Assembly: GCA_024222295.1 (NCBI GenBank)
Contig: JAAEPF010000033.1
Location: forward strand, 95,691-159,690
Source: Actinomycetes bacterium
Lineage (GTDB): Bacteria; Actinomycetota; Acidimicrobiia; Acidimicrobiales; Microtrichaceae
Reading direction: 5' to 3'
DNA: 64,000 nt
Shown here piece after piece: positions 16,374 to 23,371 of the stretch. How positions within the stretch are numbered: the stretch's first letter is position 1; every line of letters starts with the position of its first letter. The notes below the pieces were generated by a model, which saw only the letters and a list, made by a program, of their open reading frames with translations, searched no databases and had not been told where the DNA came from. Both the position numbers and the translations under genes were made by a program.

Positions 16374-16862
16374 ATGGGCAAACAGCCGCGTCCCTGCGAA
16401 CGTGGGGCCCAGCTCGTCGAGTTCGCCCTCGTGGTGCCCATATTCCTGCTGCTCGTGCTCGGGATCATCGACTTCTCGGTGGCCTTCAACGACTACAACT
16501 CCGTACGCGCCGGCGTGTCGGAGGGAGCGCGCCAGGGAGTGGTTGCCAACTTCGCCGACGGTGGATGTGTGGGCACCTCCTCGCAGCAGCTTGCCTGCCT
16601 CACCAGGAACCGCATCGGCCTCGACGCCGCTGACACCAAGGTGAAGGTCGTGATCCCCGAAACCTATGCAGTGGGGGACTCGCTGCGCGTATGTGCCATG
16701 TACGACGTGGACAGCATTACCGGCATGTTCGACCTGATCCTCGATGAACGGGTGGCCACCGCCCAGATCGACATGCGAATCGAGAAACTGGACGACGATG
16801 CGCCGCTCGAGAACTACGAGGAGACTGCCCTCACCGGTGAGAACTGGACATGGTGCTCATGA
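16374..16862 (+). CDS. TadE-like pseudopilin (pair 2)
   Basis: A 162-residue TadE-family protein: CERGAQLVEFALVVPIFLL, with the conserved Glu after the processing-type site, one membrane helix to about residue 36, then an extracellular domain with four or five cysteines (GGCVGTSS, QLACLTR, VCAMYDV, terminal TWCS). A GAAAG sequence precedes the ATG by about 9 nt. The 95 bp between the dehydrogenase and this gene must hold its promoter, but no clear -10 box is visible. Its stop overlaps the next ATG. Confidence 0.82.
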   Translation: MGKQPRPCERGAQLVEFALVVPIFLLLVLGIIDFSVAFNDYNSVRAGVSEGARQGVVANFADGGCVGTSSQQLACLTRNRIGLDAADTKVKVVIPETYAVGDSLRVCAMYDVDSITGMFDLILDERVATAQIDMRIEKLDDDAPLENYEETALTGENWTWCS

Positions 16863-18445
16863 GGAAGCGAACCGAGCGCGGCTCAATCATCGTCATCACG
16901 GGTCTGATCATGCTCGTGCTGCTTGCGTTTGCCGCGCTCGCTGTGGACATGACCAACGCGCGGCAGGTGCGCAGGCTCGCTCAGGGGTCGGCCGACGCCG
17001 CCGCTCTGGCCGCAGCCCAGGACCTGCCCGATCCCAATGCGGTCGTGGCAACGGTCAAGGCGTATGCGGAGCAGAACTACGACACGCCGGCCGCCGACTG
17101 GGTGGGGTGCAGCGATCCTGACGCGCTCGCCGAGTTGCCGAACTCACTCAACTCGAACGCGTGCATCTCGGTGGATGAGCCCCTGGCAAGGGTCCGCGTG
17201 AAGCTCCCTGCGAAGAAGGTAGCTACGGCCTTCGGGGGCGTGCTGGGATACGACACCATCGACGTAGGAGCCAGCGCCGTGGCCGAAGCCGATCTGAAGC
17301 GTGATGACCGCATCATTCCCGCCACGGTGGCGGCAGCGGCGGGCTCGGGCAACATCTGCATCGAGAACGGCGGAAACGACTCGGATTGTGCCAGTCGTTC
17401 GTCGGGCAACTTCGGCTCGTTCGACAGTCGGCGAACCAACATCTACTTCCCGACTTCCAGTGAGCAGGCGAATTCGCTGCGCATCAACTACTCGATGGGT
17501 GTGGACCATGTGCTGTCGATCTACGGCACGGGCGACACGAAGGTGTGCGATGTGGACACCAAGAGCCCGTGCTCCACGAACAACCTCTCCTCGAGCGACG
17601 ACGCGAACCACCTGATCCCCTACACGGGCAACGTGGTTCCCCCGCTGACCGACGGCGTGCTCAAAAACGAGGAGATCTCCACCGACCAGGGCACCCTTCT
17701 CTTCTGCGGGCGGCTGCGCCGGCCCGACCTGACCGACGCGAACCTGGCCCTCACCGACCCTGAAAACTGTGACCACTGGGAGGACAACCCCGGGCCGGGC
17801 CCGGGGATATCAGTGATCGGCGAGTCCCTGAACGGCCGGCACGTGTCCTACTGGCTCAACGACGAGTTCGACGGCCTCTTCTTCCCCGGCACCGATCCCG
17901 ACACGGTGTCGACCGAGCCCAGCAACTCCAGCTACTGGGAGGCCGGTGACAACCGCCTCGAGTGTTTCGTGAAGAGCTACCGGTTCGACTACACCGGCGA
18001 CCTGGGTCACCCGGCCCAGACGGAGTTCTTCATCGACCCGACGCAGCCGATCGACACGGCCAGCACCGGCACGGAGTTCACCCTTGCGGAGGCGACCGAC
18101 TACCTGAAGAACACATGTGAGCTCGACCCCACGACCGTCGACACGAAGATGGCGAGCCTCTCCGACAGCGCCGACTTCTGGCCGATGTTCGAGAACGCAA
18201 TGGTGACCGATCCGCGGTTCGGCATGATCCCGGTGGTGGGCAACTGGTCCGATGGCGGCAGCCAGGGCATGCCGATCGTGCGCTTCTGGGGCACCTACAT
18301 GTACCGCCTCTACTACTCGAACACGAAGGTCAAGGCGATCGACGCCTGGGTGTTCGAGCCTGCTCTCATCGAGACCGACTCTGGTGTGGCCGACCTGCAG
18401 TTCGGCTACCAGACGGACCAGCCGGTCATCCACCTCGACGAGTGA
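16859..18445 (+). CDS. TadG-like pilus-assembly / surface protein (pair 2)
   Basis: About 528 residues: ERGSIIVITGLIMLVLLAF, then VDMTNARQVRRLAQGSADA, the typical TadG N-terminus with one membrane segment, followed by a long acidic Asn/Ser/Asp-rich extracellular part with paired cysteines (NICIENGGNDSDCAS, TKVCDVDTKSPCS). It lacks an obvious VWA MIDAS motif. The ATG at 16859 overlaps the upstream stop (ATGA); an ATG at 16850 is the alternative. It shares architecture but little recognisable sequence with the TadG-like protein at 12169. The final 20 bp overlap the convergent J-domain gene. Confidence 0.78.
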   Translation: MRKRTERGSIIVITGLIMLVLLAFAALAVDMTNARQVRRLAQGSADAAALAAAQDLPDPNAVVATVKAYAEQNYDTPAADWVGCSDPDALAELPNSLNSNACISVDEPLARVRVKLPAKKVATAFGGVLGYDTIDVGASAVAEADLKRDDRIIPATVAAAAGSGNICIENGGNDSDCASRSSGNFGSFDSRRTNIYFPTSSEQANSLRINYSMGVDHVLSIYGTGDTKVCDVDTKSPCSTNNLSSSDDANHLIPYTGNVVPPLTDGVLKNEEISTDQGTLLFCGRLRRPDLTDANLALTDPENCDHWEDNPGPGPGISVIGESLNGRHVSYWLNDEFDGLFFPGTDPDTVSTEPSNSSYWEAGDNRLECFVKSYRFDYTGDLGHPAQTEFFIDPTQPIDTASTGTEFTLAEATDYLKNTCELDPTTVDTKMASLSDSADFWPMFENAMVTDPRFGMIPVVGNWSDGGSQGMPIVRFWGTYMYRLYYSNTKVKAIDAWVFEPALIETDSGVADLQFGYQTDQPVIHLDE

Positions 18446-18977
18446 GGCCGCTGAGCGTTCGAGCCACAAGCTGTGTGACGGCCCCCAGGGGCGGCGACTC
18501 ACCTCCTGAGAGCGGTTCCACCGAGCAGAACAGGTCCACGCCGTCGATGCGTCCCTGCAAGGTGATCAGGACCGACGACGTGGGCGCTTCGACGAACTCG
18601 ACAACCACCTCCACCAGTCCGGCCTGGGCATCGAGATAGCCGATCTCACCGAGGCGGTGCGCAGCCTCGACCACCGCGGCGAGAGCCTCATCGCGGCCTG
18701 CGTCGAGTCTCACGGTGGAGTCGTCCACCAGCGCGACCGTCAGCACTTCGACGTGTGGTGTCACCGTCTCAGGCCTCGGGCCTGGCGCCCGTGGGGACCC
18801 CAGGAGTACCTCGTACGCGGCCGACAGCCGCATCGTGGCGGCGGTGGCCCCGGAGCCGGGGTTGAGGTCGGGGTGGACCGTCATCATCCGCGCCCGAAAG
18901 GCGCGCCTCAGGATGCCGGGATCCGACGCCTCCGCATCGGAGACACCCAGTACGCCGAGGGCTTCGGGGCGGTCCAT
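18426..18977 (-). CDS. J-domain (DnaJ-like) protein
   Basis: 183 residues. An N-terminal J domain (EALGVLGVSDAEASDPGIL, then RMMTVHPDLNPG with the HPD tripeptide, then RLSAAYEVLLGSP) would stimulate an Hsp70. There is no Gly/Phe or zinc-finger region, so it is a type III J protein. The remaining 110 residues form an acidic alpha/beta domain of unknown role (VEVLTVALVDDSTVRLDAG). It is the last gene of a five-gene minus-strand run and starts 14 bp after the alpha/beta hydrolase. Confidence 0.82.
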   Translation of the reverse strand: MDRPEALGVLGVSDAEASDPGILRRAFRARMMTVHPDLNPGSGATAATMRLSAAYEVLLGSPRAPGPRPETVTPHVEVLTVALVDDSTVRLDAGRDEALAAVVEAAHRLGEIGYLDAQAGLVEVVVEFVEAPTSSVLITLQGRIDGVDLFCSVEPLSGGESPPLGAVTQLVARTLSGLTRRGG

Positions 18978-18991
18978 GGTGCGCCCGGCAG

Positions 18992-19891
18992 TCAGTGCAG
19001 CCTGGACAGGAAGCCGGCCACGGCTTCGGTAAACACGTCGTTTCGGTCGCCCGCAACCATGTGGCCTGCCTCGCTCACGTCGACGAAGTCCGCGTCGGGG
19101 CAGAGCTGGAGGAACTCCTTGGCGGTTTCCTCCGACACGAGGTCGGACAGCCGTCCGCGCACGAGCATCGTGGGCACGTCGAGGGCCTTCGCGGCCGCCT
19201 CGAAGCGGGGATAGGACTGGCCGGAACCGATCGGGTACGGGCCCAGGAAGAAATCGGGGTCCCAGTGCCAGCGCCAGCGGCCGTCGGGGTCGCGTCGCAG
19301 GTTCTTCGACAGGCCCCGCAGGTCACTCGGCGGTGATCGGTGTGGCTGGTACTCCGCTATTGCCGCGGCGGCCTCCTCCAGGGAACCGAAGCCCTCATGC
19401 ACGTTGTCGAGCATGAACCCGACGATCCGGCGCACGCCGTCCGGCTCCATGCGTGGGGTCACGTCCACCAGCACCAGGGCCGTGCAGACACCGGGGGAGA
19501 GGTCGCCCTCGGCCAACAGCGATGCCAGCCCGCCGAGCGAGGCGCCCACCAACACCGGCGGGATGCCTGACTCGGCTTGCACGGCGTTGGCGACGTCGAC
19601 GGCGTCCTCGGCGAATCGCTGGTTGCCGTAGTCGCGATCGGGTGCGCGGTCGGTGCGCCCGTGGCCCCGCTGGTCATAGGCCACGGCGTGCCAGCCGTCG
19701 CGCGACAGGGCTTCGGCGGTGCCACCCCAGGAATGACGGGTCTGGCCCCCGCCGTGGATGAGGATCACGCCGGGATGCGTCGGGTCGCCCCATGTGTCGG
19801 CGGCCAACCGCATCCCGACGCGGTTCACGTACCAGCTGTCGGGCTTGTCCTCGGGATGCTCATCCTGCTGCCCGGTTGTCTGTTCTGTCAT
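18992..19891 (-). CDS. Alpha/beta-hydrolase
   Basis: A 299-residue alpha/beta-hydrolase with oxyanion segment LIHGGGQTRHSWGG, nucleophile elbow LVGASLGGLASL (Ser118), Asp region MLVRGRLSDLVS, and catalytic His in SEAGHMVAGDRND. Close in style to epoxide hydrolase or peroxidase-type members, but the substrate cannot be assigned. There is no signal peptide. It lies between an enoyl-CoA hydratase gene (14 bp) and the J-protein gene and is probably co-transcribed with both. Confidence 0.88.
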   Translation of the reverse strand: MTEQTTGQQDEHPEDKPDSWYVNRVGMRLAADTWGDPTHPGVILIHGGGQTRHSWGGTAEALSRDGWHAVAYDQRGHGRTDRAPDRDYGNQRFAEDAVDVANAVQAESGIPPVLVGASLGGLASLLAEGDLSPGVCTALVLVDVTPRMEPDGVRRIVGFMLDNVHEGFGSLEEAAAAIAEYQPHRSPPSDLRGLSKNLRRDPDGRWRWHWDPDFFLGPYPIGSGQSYPRFEAAAKALDVPTMLVRGRLSDLVSEETAKEFLQLCPDADFVDVSEAGHMVAGDRNDVFTEAVAGFLSRLH

Positions 19892-19905
19892 CTGCCCGCC
19901 CGTGC

Positions 19906-20718
19906 TCAGAAGTTGGGGCGGCGCTTCTCGAGCAGCGCCGCCACACCCTCGCTGTAGTCCGCCTCGCCCATCATCTCATCCAGCAGCGGTGCCGCCGCCT
20001 CGACGGCGCTTCGCACGTCGCGGTGCTGGTCGAGCCATACCTGTCTGCGCGTCTCCGCGAGGCTGCGCCGTGAGACCGTGGCGGCCAGCTCCTTCGCGTA
20101 GTCGATCGTCTCGGGCACCAACCGGTCAGCCGGAAGCACCCTGTTGACAAGCCCCCACTCGAGTGCCTCCTCGGCCAGGATCACCCGGCTGGAGAGCAGG
20201 AGGTCCATGGCACGGCCCACGCCCACGATCCGGGGCAACAGCCAGGAAAGGCCGTACTCGGCCGGCAGGTTGAGCCTTCCATGTGCGGTGGTGAGCTTGG
20301 CTCCCTCGACGGCGAATCGCATGTCGCAGTAGCAGGCGAGCACCAGCCCCACACCTGCGGCCGGCCCGTTGAGCGCCGCCATGACCGGAGTGGACAGCCC
20401 GAAGTGGTAGGCGAAGTCGGCTTCGAACCGCTCGTCGAAGCCGCTGCCCGGCATGGGCACCTTCTCGGGGAGGCCCGGGTCGTAGCCGCCGCGTTCGGAG
20501 TGCTTCTCGAGTGCTGCGGAGTCGGCTCCGGCACAGAAGCCGCGGCCCGCTCCGGTGACCACGACAACCCGCACGCCGGCATCCGCGTCGGCCCGCTCCA
20601 GGCACCAGCGGTACTCGTGGTGCATCCGGCCGGTCCAGGCGTTGAGTCGGTCGGGCCGGTCGAGGGTTATCACGGCCACCCGATCGGTGACCTCGTAGCG
20701 AACCGACTTGAGCTCCAT
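19906..20718 (-). CDS. Enoyl-CoA hydratase/isomerase family protein
   Basis: A 270-residue crotonase. VAVITLDRPDRLNAW, the oxyanion segment GAGRGFCAGADSAALE and AALNGPAAGVGLVLACYCD are present, followed by LPAEYGLSWLLPRIVG, which carries the Glu expected of hydratases (PAEYG). The likely role is hydration of trans-2-enoyl-CoA in fatty-acid oxidation, though crotonases are catalytically diverse. ATG 20718 is 9 bp after the M18 peptidase stop; part of the same operon. Confidence 0.9.
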   Translation of the reverse strand: MELKSVRYEVTDRVAVITLDRPDRLNAWTGRMHHEYRWCLERADADAGVRVVVVTGAGRGFCAGADSAALEKHSERGGYDPGLPEKVPMPGSGFDERFEADFAYHFGLSTPVMAALNGPAAGVGLVLACYCDMRFAVEGAKLTTAHGRLNLPAEYGLSWLLPRIVGVGRAMDLLLSSRVILAEEALEWGLVNRVLPADRLVPETIDYAKELAATVSRRSLAETRRQVWLDQHRDVRSAVEAAAPLLDEMMGEADYSEGVAALLEKRRPNF

Positions 20719-20727
20719 GCGCGGACC

Positions 20728-22002
20728 CTACCGGCCGTGCGAGGAGAGCCAGGAAGTGAACACGTCCACCATGGGCGCCACGTCTGCGCACGCCATGAGC
20801 TCGCGGATCGAATGCATGGACAGCATCGCCATGCCCACGTCGACGGTCTCGAGTGCAAGCCCCGCTGCCGCTAGCGGGCCAATGGTGGAGCCACAGGGGA
20901 TGTCACCCCGATGGGAGTAGTCCTGGGCCGGGGCTCCAGCGGCCGCGGCGGCGCGCCGGAATGCTGCGGCGCCGCGCGAGTCGGTTGCGTAGCGCACGTT
21001 CGCGTTGTGCTTGATGACCGGGCCGGCCCCCAACTCGACCCAGTGCCCGGGCTCGTGGCGCTCCGCATAGTTGGGGTGGGTGGCGTGAGCCATGTCGGCG
21101 GACAGCAGCATGGAAGCAGGCAAGGACTCCAGCAGGCCAGTGCGGCTCCCGCCGGAGCCGACAGCGCAGCGTTCGAGCACCTGCGCAAGCCAGTTGCCGA
21201 CGGCCCCGGTGGCGCTGGTGGAGCCGATCTCCTCGTGGTCGAACAGCACGATGACCGCCGGCCCGTCGACCGGTGCGGTTCGTGCCAGCGCCTCGACGGC
21301 GCCGAAGCAGGAAGCCAGGTTGTCGAGCCTCGGTGCAGCCAGAAGCTCGTTCTCGCGGCCCAGGACGGCGGGCTCCACCGCGTCGGCACATGCGACGTCC
21401 CATCCCAGCAGGTGCTCGGCCGCCACCCCGACCGCGTCGGCCACGAACTGCGAGAAGCCGCCCACGTCCGGCTTGCCGAGACCCCACACCGGTGTGAGGT
21501 GCTGCTGCTTGTTGAGCTTGAGTCCCTCGTTGACCTCGCGGTCGAGGTGGATCGCGAGCTGGGGCACCCGCAACAGGGGTTCGTGGTGGTGGAACAGGCG
21601 ATGGCCGATGCCCCCCGGCGCCCTGGGATCCTCCACGGCAGCGCGGCCCGCCAGGACCAGGTCACGGTCGAGCCACGAGTTGACCAGCGCCCCGCCGTAC
21701 ACTTCGACCGCCAACTGGCGGAAACCGGCGCTACCCGTGTCGGGCACGGGACGGATGCGCAGGTTGGGCGAATCGGTGTGTGCACCGAGCAGGCGCATCG
21801 GAGCGTTGCCGGGTGCTCCTGACCAGGCCACGAGCGAGCCGTCACGGACGACGAAGCCACGCTCGGGTACCGATTCCCAGGTCGCCGCCGCGTCGAGCGC
21901 GGAGAACCCGGCGCCGGCGAGCCGGTCCGCGGCGTTCTCCGCTGCATGCCAGGGCGTGGGGGAGCGCTGGATGAAGTCGGCCAGTGCATCGACCGGATTC
22001 AT
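20728..22002 (-). CDS. apeB: M18-family aminopeptidase
   Basis: A 424-residue M18 metallopeptidase (aspartyl-aminopeptidase family). Zinc ligands and catalytic residues lie in LLGAHTDSPNLRI, VIVLFDHEEIGS, SADMAHATHPNY and the C-terminal SMHSIRELM. It releases N-terminal residues from peptides in the cytoplasm. The ATG at 22002 begins MNPVDALADFIQRSPTPWHA, the family N-terminus, and overlaps the upstream CapA stop (ATGA). A much longer frame runs further upstream, but it is antisense-like DNA shared with capA. Gene symbol by family. Confidence 0.9.
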   Translation of the reverse strand: MNPVDALADFIQRSPTPWHAAENAADRLAGAGFSALDAAATWESVPERGFVVRDGSLVAWSGAPGNAPMRLLGAHTDSPNLRIRPVPDTGSAGFRQLAVEVYGGALVNSWLDRDLVLAGRAAVEDPRAPGGIGHRLFHHHEPLLRVPQLAIHLDREVNEGLKLNKQQHLTPVWGLGKPDVGGFSQFVADAVGVAAEHLLGWDVACADAVEPAVLGRENELLAAPRLDNLASCFGAVEALARTAPVDGPAVIVLFDHEEIGSTSATGAVGNWLAQVLERCAVGSGGSRTGLLESLPASMLLSADMAHATHPNYAERHEPGHWVELGAGPVIKHNANVRYATDSRGAAAFRRAAAAAGAPAQDYSHRGDIPCGSTIGPLAAAGLALETVDVGMAMLSMHSIRELMACADVAPMVDVFTSWLSSHGR

Positions 22003-23147
22003 GCCGCCTCCGGGGGCGTGACCGTGAGGCCGGCGCAGTCGGCCAACGCGGCAAAGGACGCCGCCTCGAGGTCCGCACCCCGCCCCTCGAGCGGGATCGG
22101 CACAGAATTGGTGATCCTGGCGGGTTCCCAGCGCCAGTCGTCGATGCGTTGTCCGGTGACGTCCACGAGAAGTGTGCCCGACTGCCGTCCCGCGGCCGAC
22201 GAGGTGCCGAAGATGTAGTTGCCGAGGCCGTATGCGGCGAAGTCGCCGGCCTCGGTGTAGCCAGCGCCCTGGAGTCGGTGGGCATGGGTTCCCACCACGA
22301 TGTCGGCCCCCGCTGCGTGCAGCGCCCTGGTGAGTTCCACCTGGCGGGCGTTGGGGCACGTCTCTGTCTCGCGTCCCATGTGCAGGTACACAACCAGCGT
22401 GTCCACCTCGGGCCGGGTTCTGGTGACCTCGTCGATCAGGCGCTGCTCGCGGTCACCCTTTGAGCTGGCCAGGCCGGGCTTGTCGGGCCCCGCGGTCCAA
22501 GCCGCCATCAGGGAGCCGTCGAGGACGTCGGTGGCGGCAATGACGCCGAGGCGCTGGCCCGACACGTCGGCGATCAGCGGCGAGTAGGCATCGTCTTGCT
22601 CCGCGCCGGCGCCCAACACGGTCACGCCGTACGTGTCTGCGCTGGTGGCGCGCACGGCGATCGTGTCCTCGAAACCCGCGGGCCCGTAGTCCATGCCGTG
22701 GTTGTTCGCCACGGACACGGCATCGACACCGGCAGCCGCCAGCGACTCGAGTGCCTGGGGTGGCACCCGGAAGTTGAATTGCTTGGCGGATGGTGTGCCG
22801 CCCTCGGTGAGCGCTGCTTCGAGATTGACCATGGCCCGGTCGGCCCCGGAGAGCGTCGTCGCGATCGGGGCCAGCAGTCTCGCCGGGTCCGATCGCAGGG
22901 CCGCGTCGAGCCCTGTGAAGCTCGAATCACCGCCGAACGCGAGCGTGATGGTCTCACCGTTGCCCAGTTCGCCCCGCTGCTGCACCGACGTGGTGCTCGT
23001 TGTCGAAGCCGTGGTCGTCGTGGGCTGTGGTGCCGTGGTCGTCGTGTCGCTCGACGCGGGCGAACCCGCGCTTTCGGTGGCGGACTCGCCGCTGCAAGCG
23101 GCCAGGACGGCAGCGGCGAGGAACAGGCCGATCAGGCGTTGGGGCAC
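21999..23147 (-). CDS. CapA-family lipoprotein (poly-gamma-glutamate synthesis type)
   Basis: A 382-residue exported lipoprotein: signal peptide MPQRLIGLFLAAAVLAAC with the lipobox Cys18, then a Thr/Ser-rich linker (about residues 20-55), then the CapA metallophosphatase-like domain: LAFGGDSSFTG, VNLEAALTEGG, VSVANNHGMDYG, VVYLHMGRE, VVGTHAHRLQG and YGLGNYIFG. CapA proteins take part in capsular polyglutamate export or, more broadly, cell-surface hydrolysis; no capB/capC partners are near. The GTG start follows a -10 box by 6 nt. First gene of the five-gene minus-strand operon. Confidence 0.87.
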   Translation of the reverse strand: MPQRLIGLFLAAAVLAACSGESATESAGSPASSDTTTTAPQPTTTTASTTSTTSVQQRGELGNGETITLAFGGDSSFTGLDAALRSDPARLLAPIATTLSGADRAMVNLEAALTEGGTPSAKQFNFRVPPQALESLAAAGVDAVSVANNHGMDYGPAGFEDTIAVRATSADTYGVTVLGAGAEQDDAYSPLIADVSGQRLGVIAATDVLDGSLMAAWTAGPDKPGLASSKGDREQRLIDEVTRTRPEVDTLVVYLHMGRETETCPNARQVELTRALHAAGADIVVGTHAHRLQGAGYTEAGDFAAYGLGNYIFGTSSAAGRQSGTLLVDVTGQRIDDWRWEPARITNSVPIPLEGRGADLEAASFAALADCAGLTVTPPEAA

Positions 23148-23153
23148 CGGGCG

Positions 23154-23159
23154 ATGTTA
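23154..23159 (-). promoter_or_regulatory. -10 box TAACAT, leaderless (capA operon)
   Basis: On the minus strand TAACAT is 6 nt before the GTG at 23147, so the operon mRNA should begin at the start codon. Confidence 0.65.
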
Positions 23160-23172
23160 GCCAGACAAGCGG

Positions 23173-23202
23173 TTAGGGCGGTGCTGGGCCCTCCGCTACA
23201 TT
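23173..23202 (+). promoter_or_regulatory. Candidate gltB promoter
   Basis: TTAGGG (23173-23178), an 18-bp spacer and TACATT (23197-23202) form a weak -35/-10 pair. It would give a leader of about 160 nt. The -35 is poor, so the start site is uncertain. Confidence 0.35.
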
Positions 23203-23207
23203 GGTCG

Positions 23208-23367
23208 GACTGCTGCAACGGCCGCGGTGCTGCGGCCCGGGCCCCAACGACGGGGTGACCATGCAAACGGCAGCGCTCCAACGACGGAGCATCCCCCGCG
23301 CAACAACGCGGACGGCAACGACGCCGAAAAGTGCATCGACGCGCCCGAGCGGGCAGAGGAAACCCAG
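23208..23367 (+). ncRNA. Structured gltB 5' leader with repeated AACGAC hexaloop hairpins
   Basis: Five short hairpins can be read in this 160-nt leader: GGCCGC-GGTGCT-GCGGCC (23220-23237); GCCCC-AACGAC-GGGGT (23241-23256); GCTCC-AACGAC-GGAGC (23275-23290); CCGCG-CAACAA-CGCGG (23296-23311); CGGC-AACGAC-GCCG (23313-23326). Three share the same six-base loop while their stems differ but still pair. Two hairpins with six-base loops having A at position 1 and G at position 4 are the known target of ANTAR antiterminator proteins, which often control nitrogen genes; AACGAC fits that rule. CGGGG (23251-23255) could also pair with CCCCG (23294-23298), an alternative fold. No U-tract terminator is visible. 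Regulatory role inferred. Confidence 0.5.
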
Positions 23368-23371
23368 ATGA
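23261..23371 (+). CDS. Possible leader peptide uORF before gltB
   Basis: An ATG at 23261 with GGGGTG just upstream opens a 36-codon frame whose TGA overlaps the gltB ATG (ATGA at 23368). The peptide is Arg/Thr-rich and basic and matches nothing I recognise. The hairpins that it would span may instead explain the conserved sequence, so translation is uncertain. Confidence 0.25.
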   Translation: MQTAALQRRSIPRATTRTATTPKSASTRPSGQRKPR

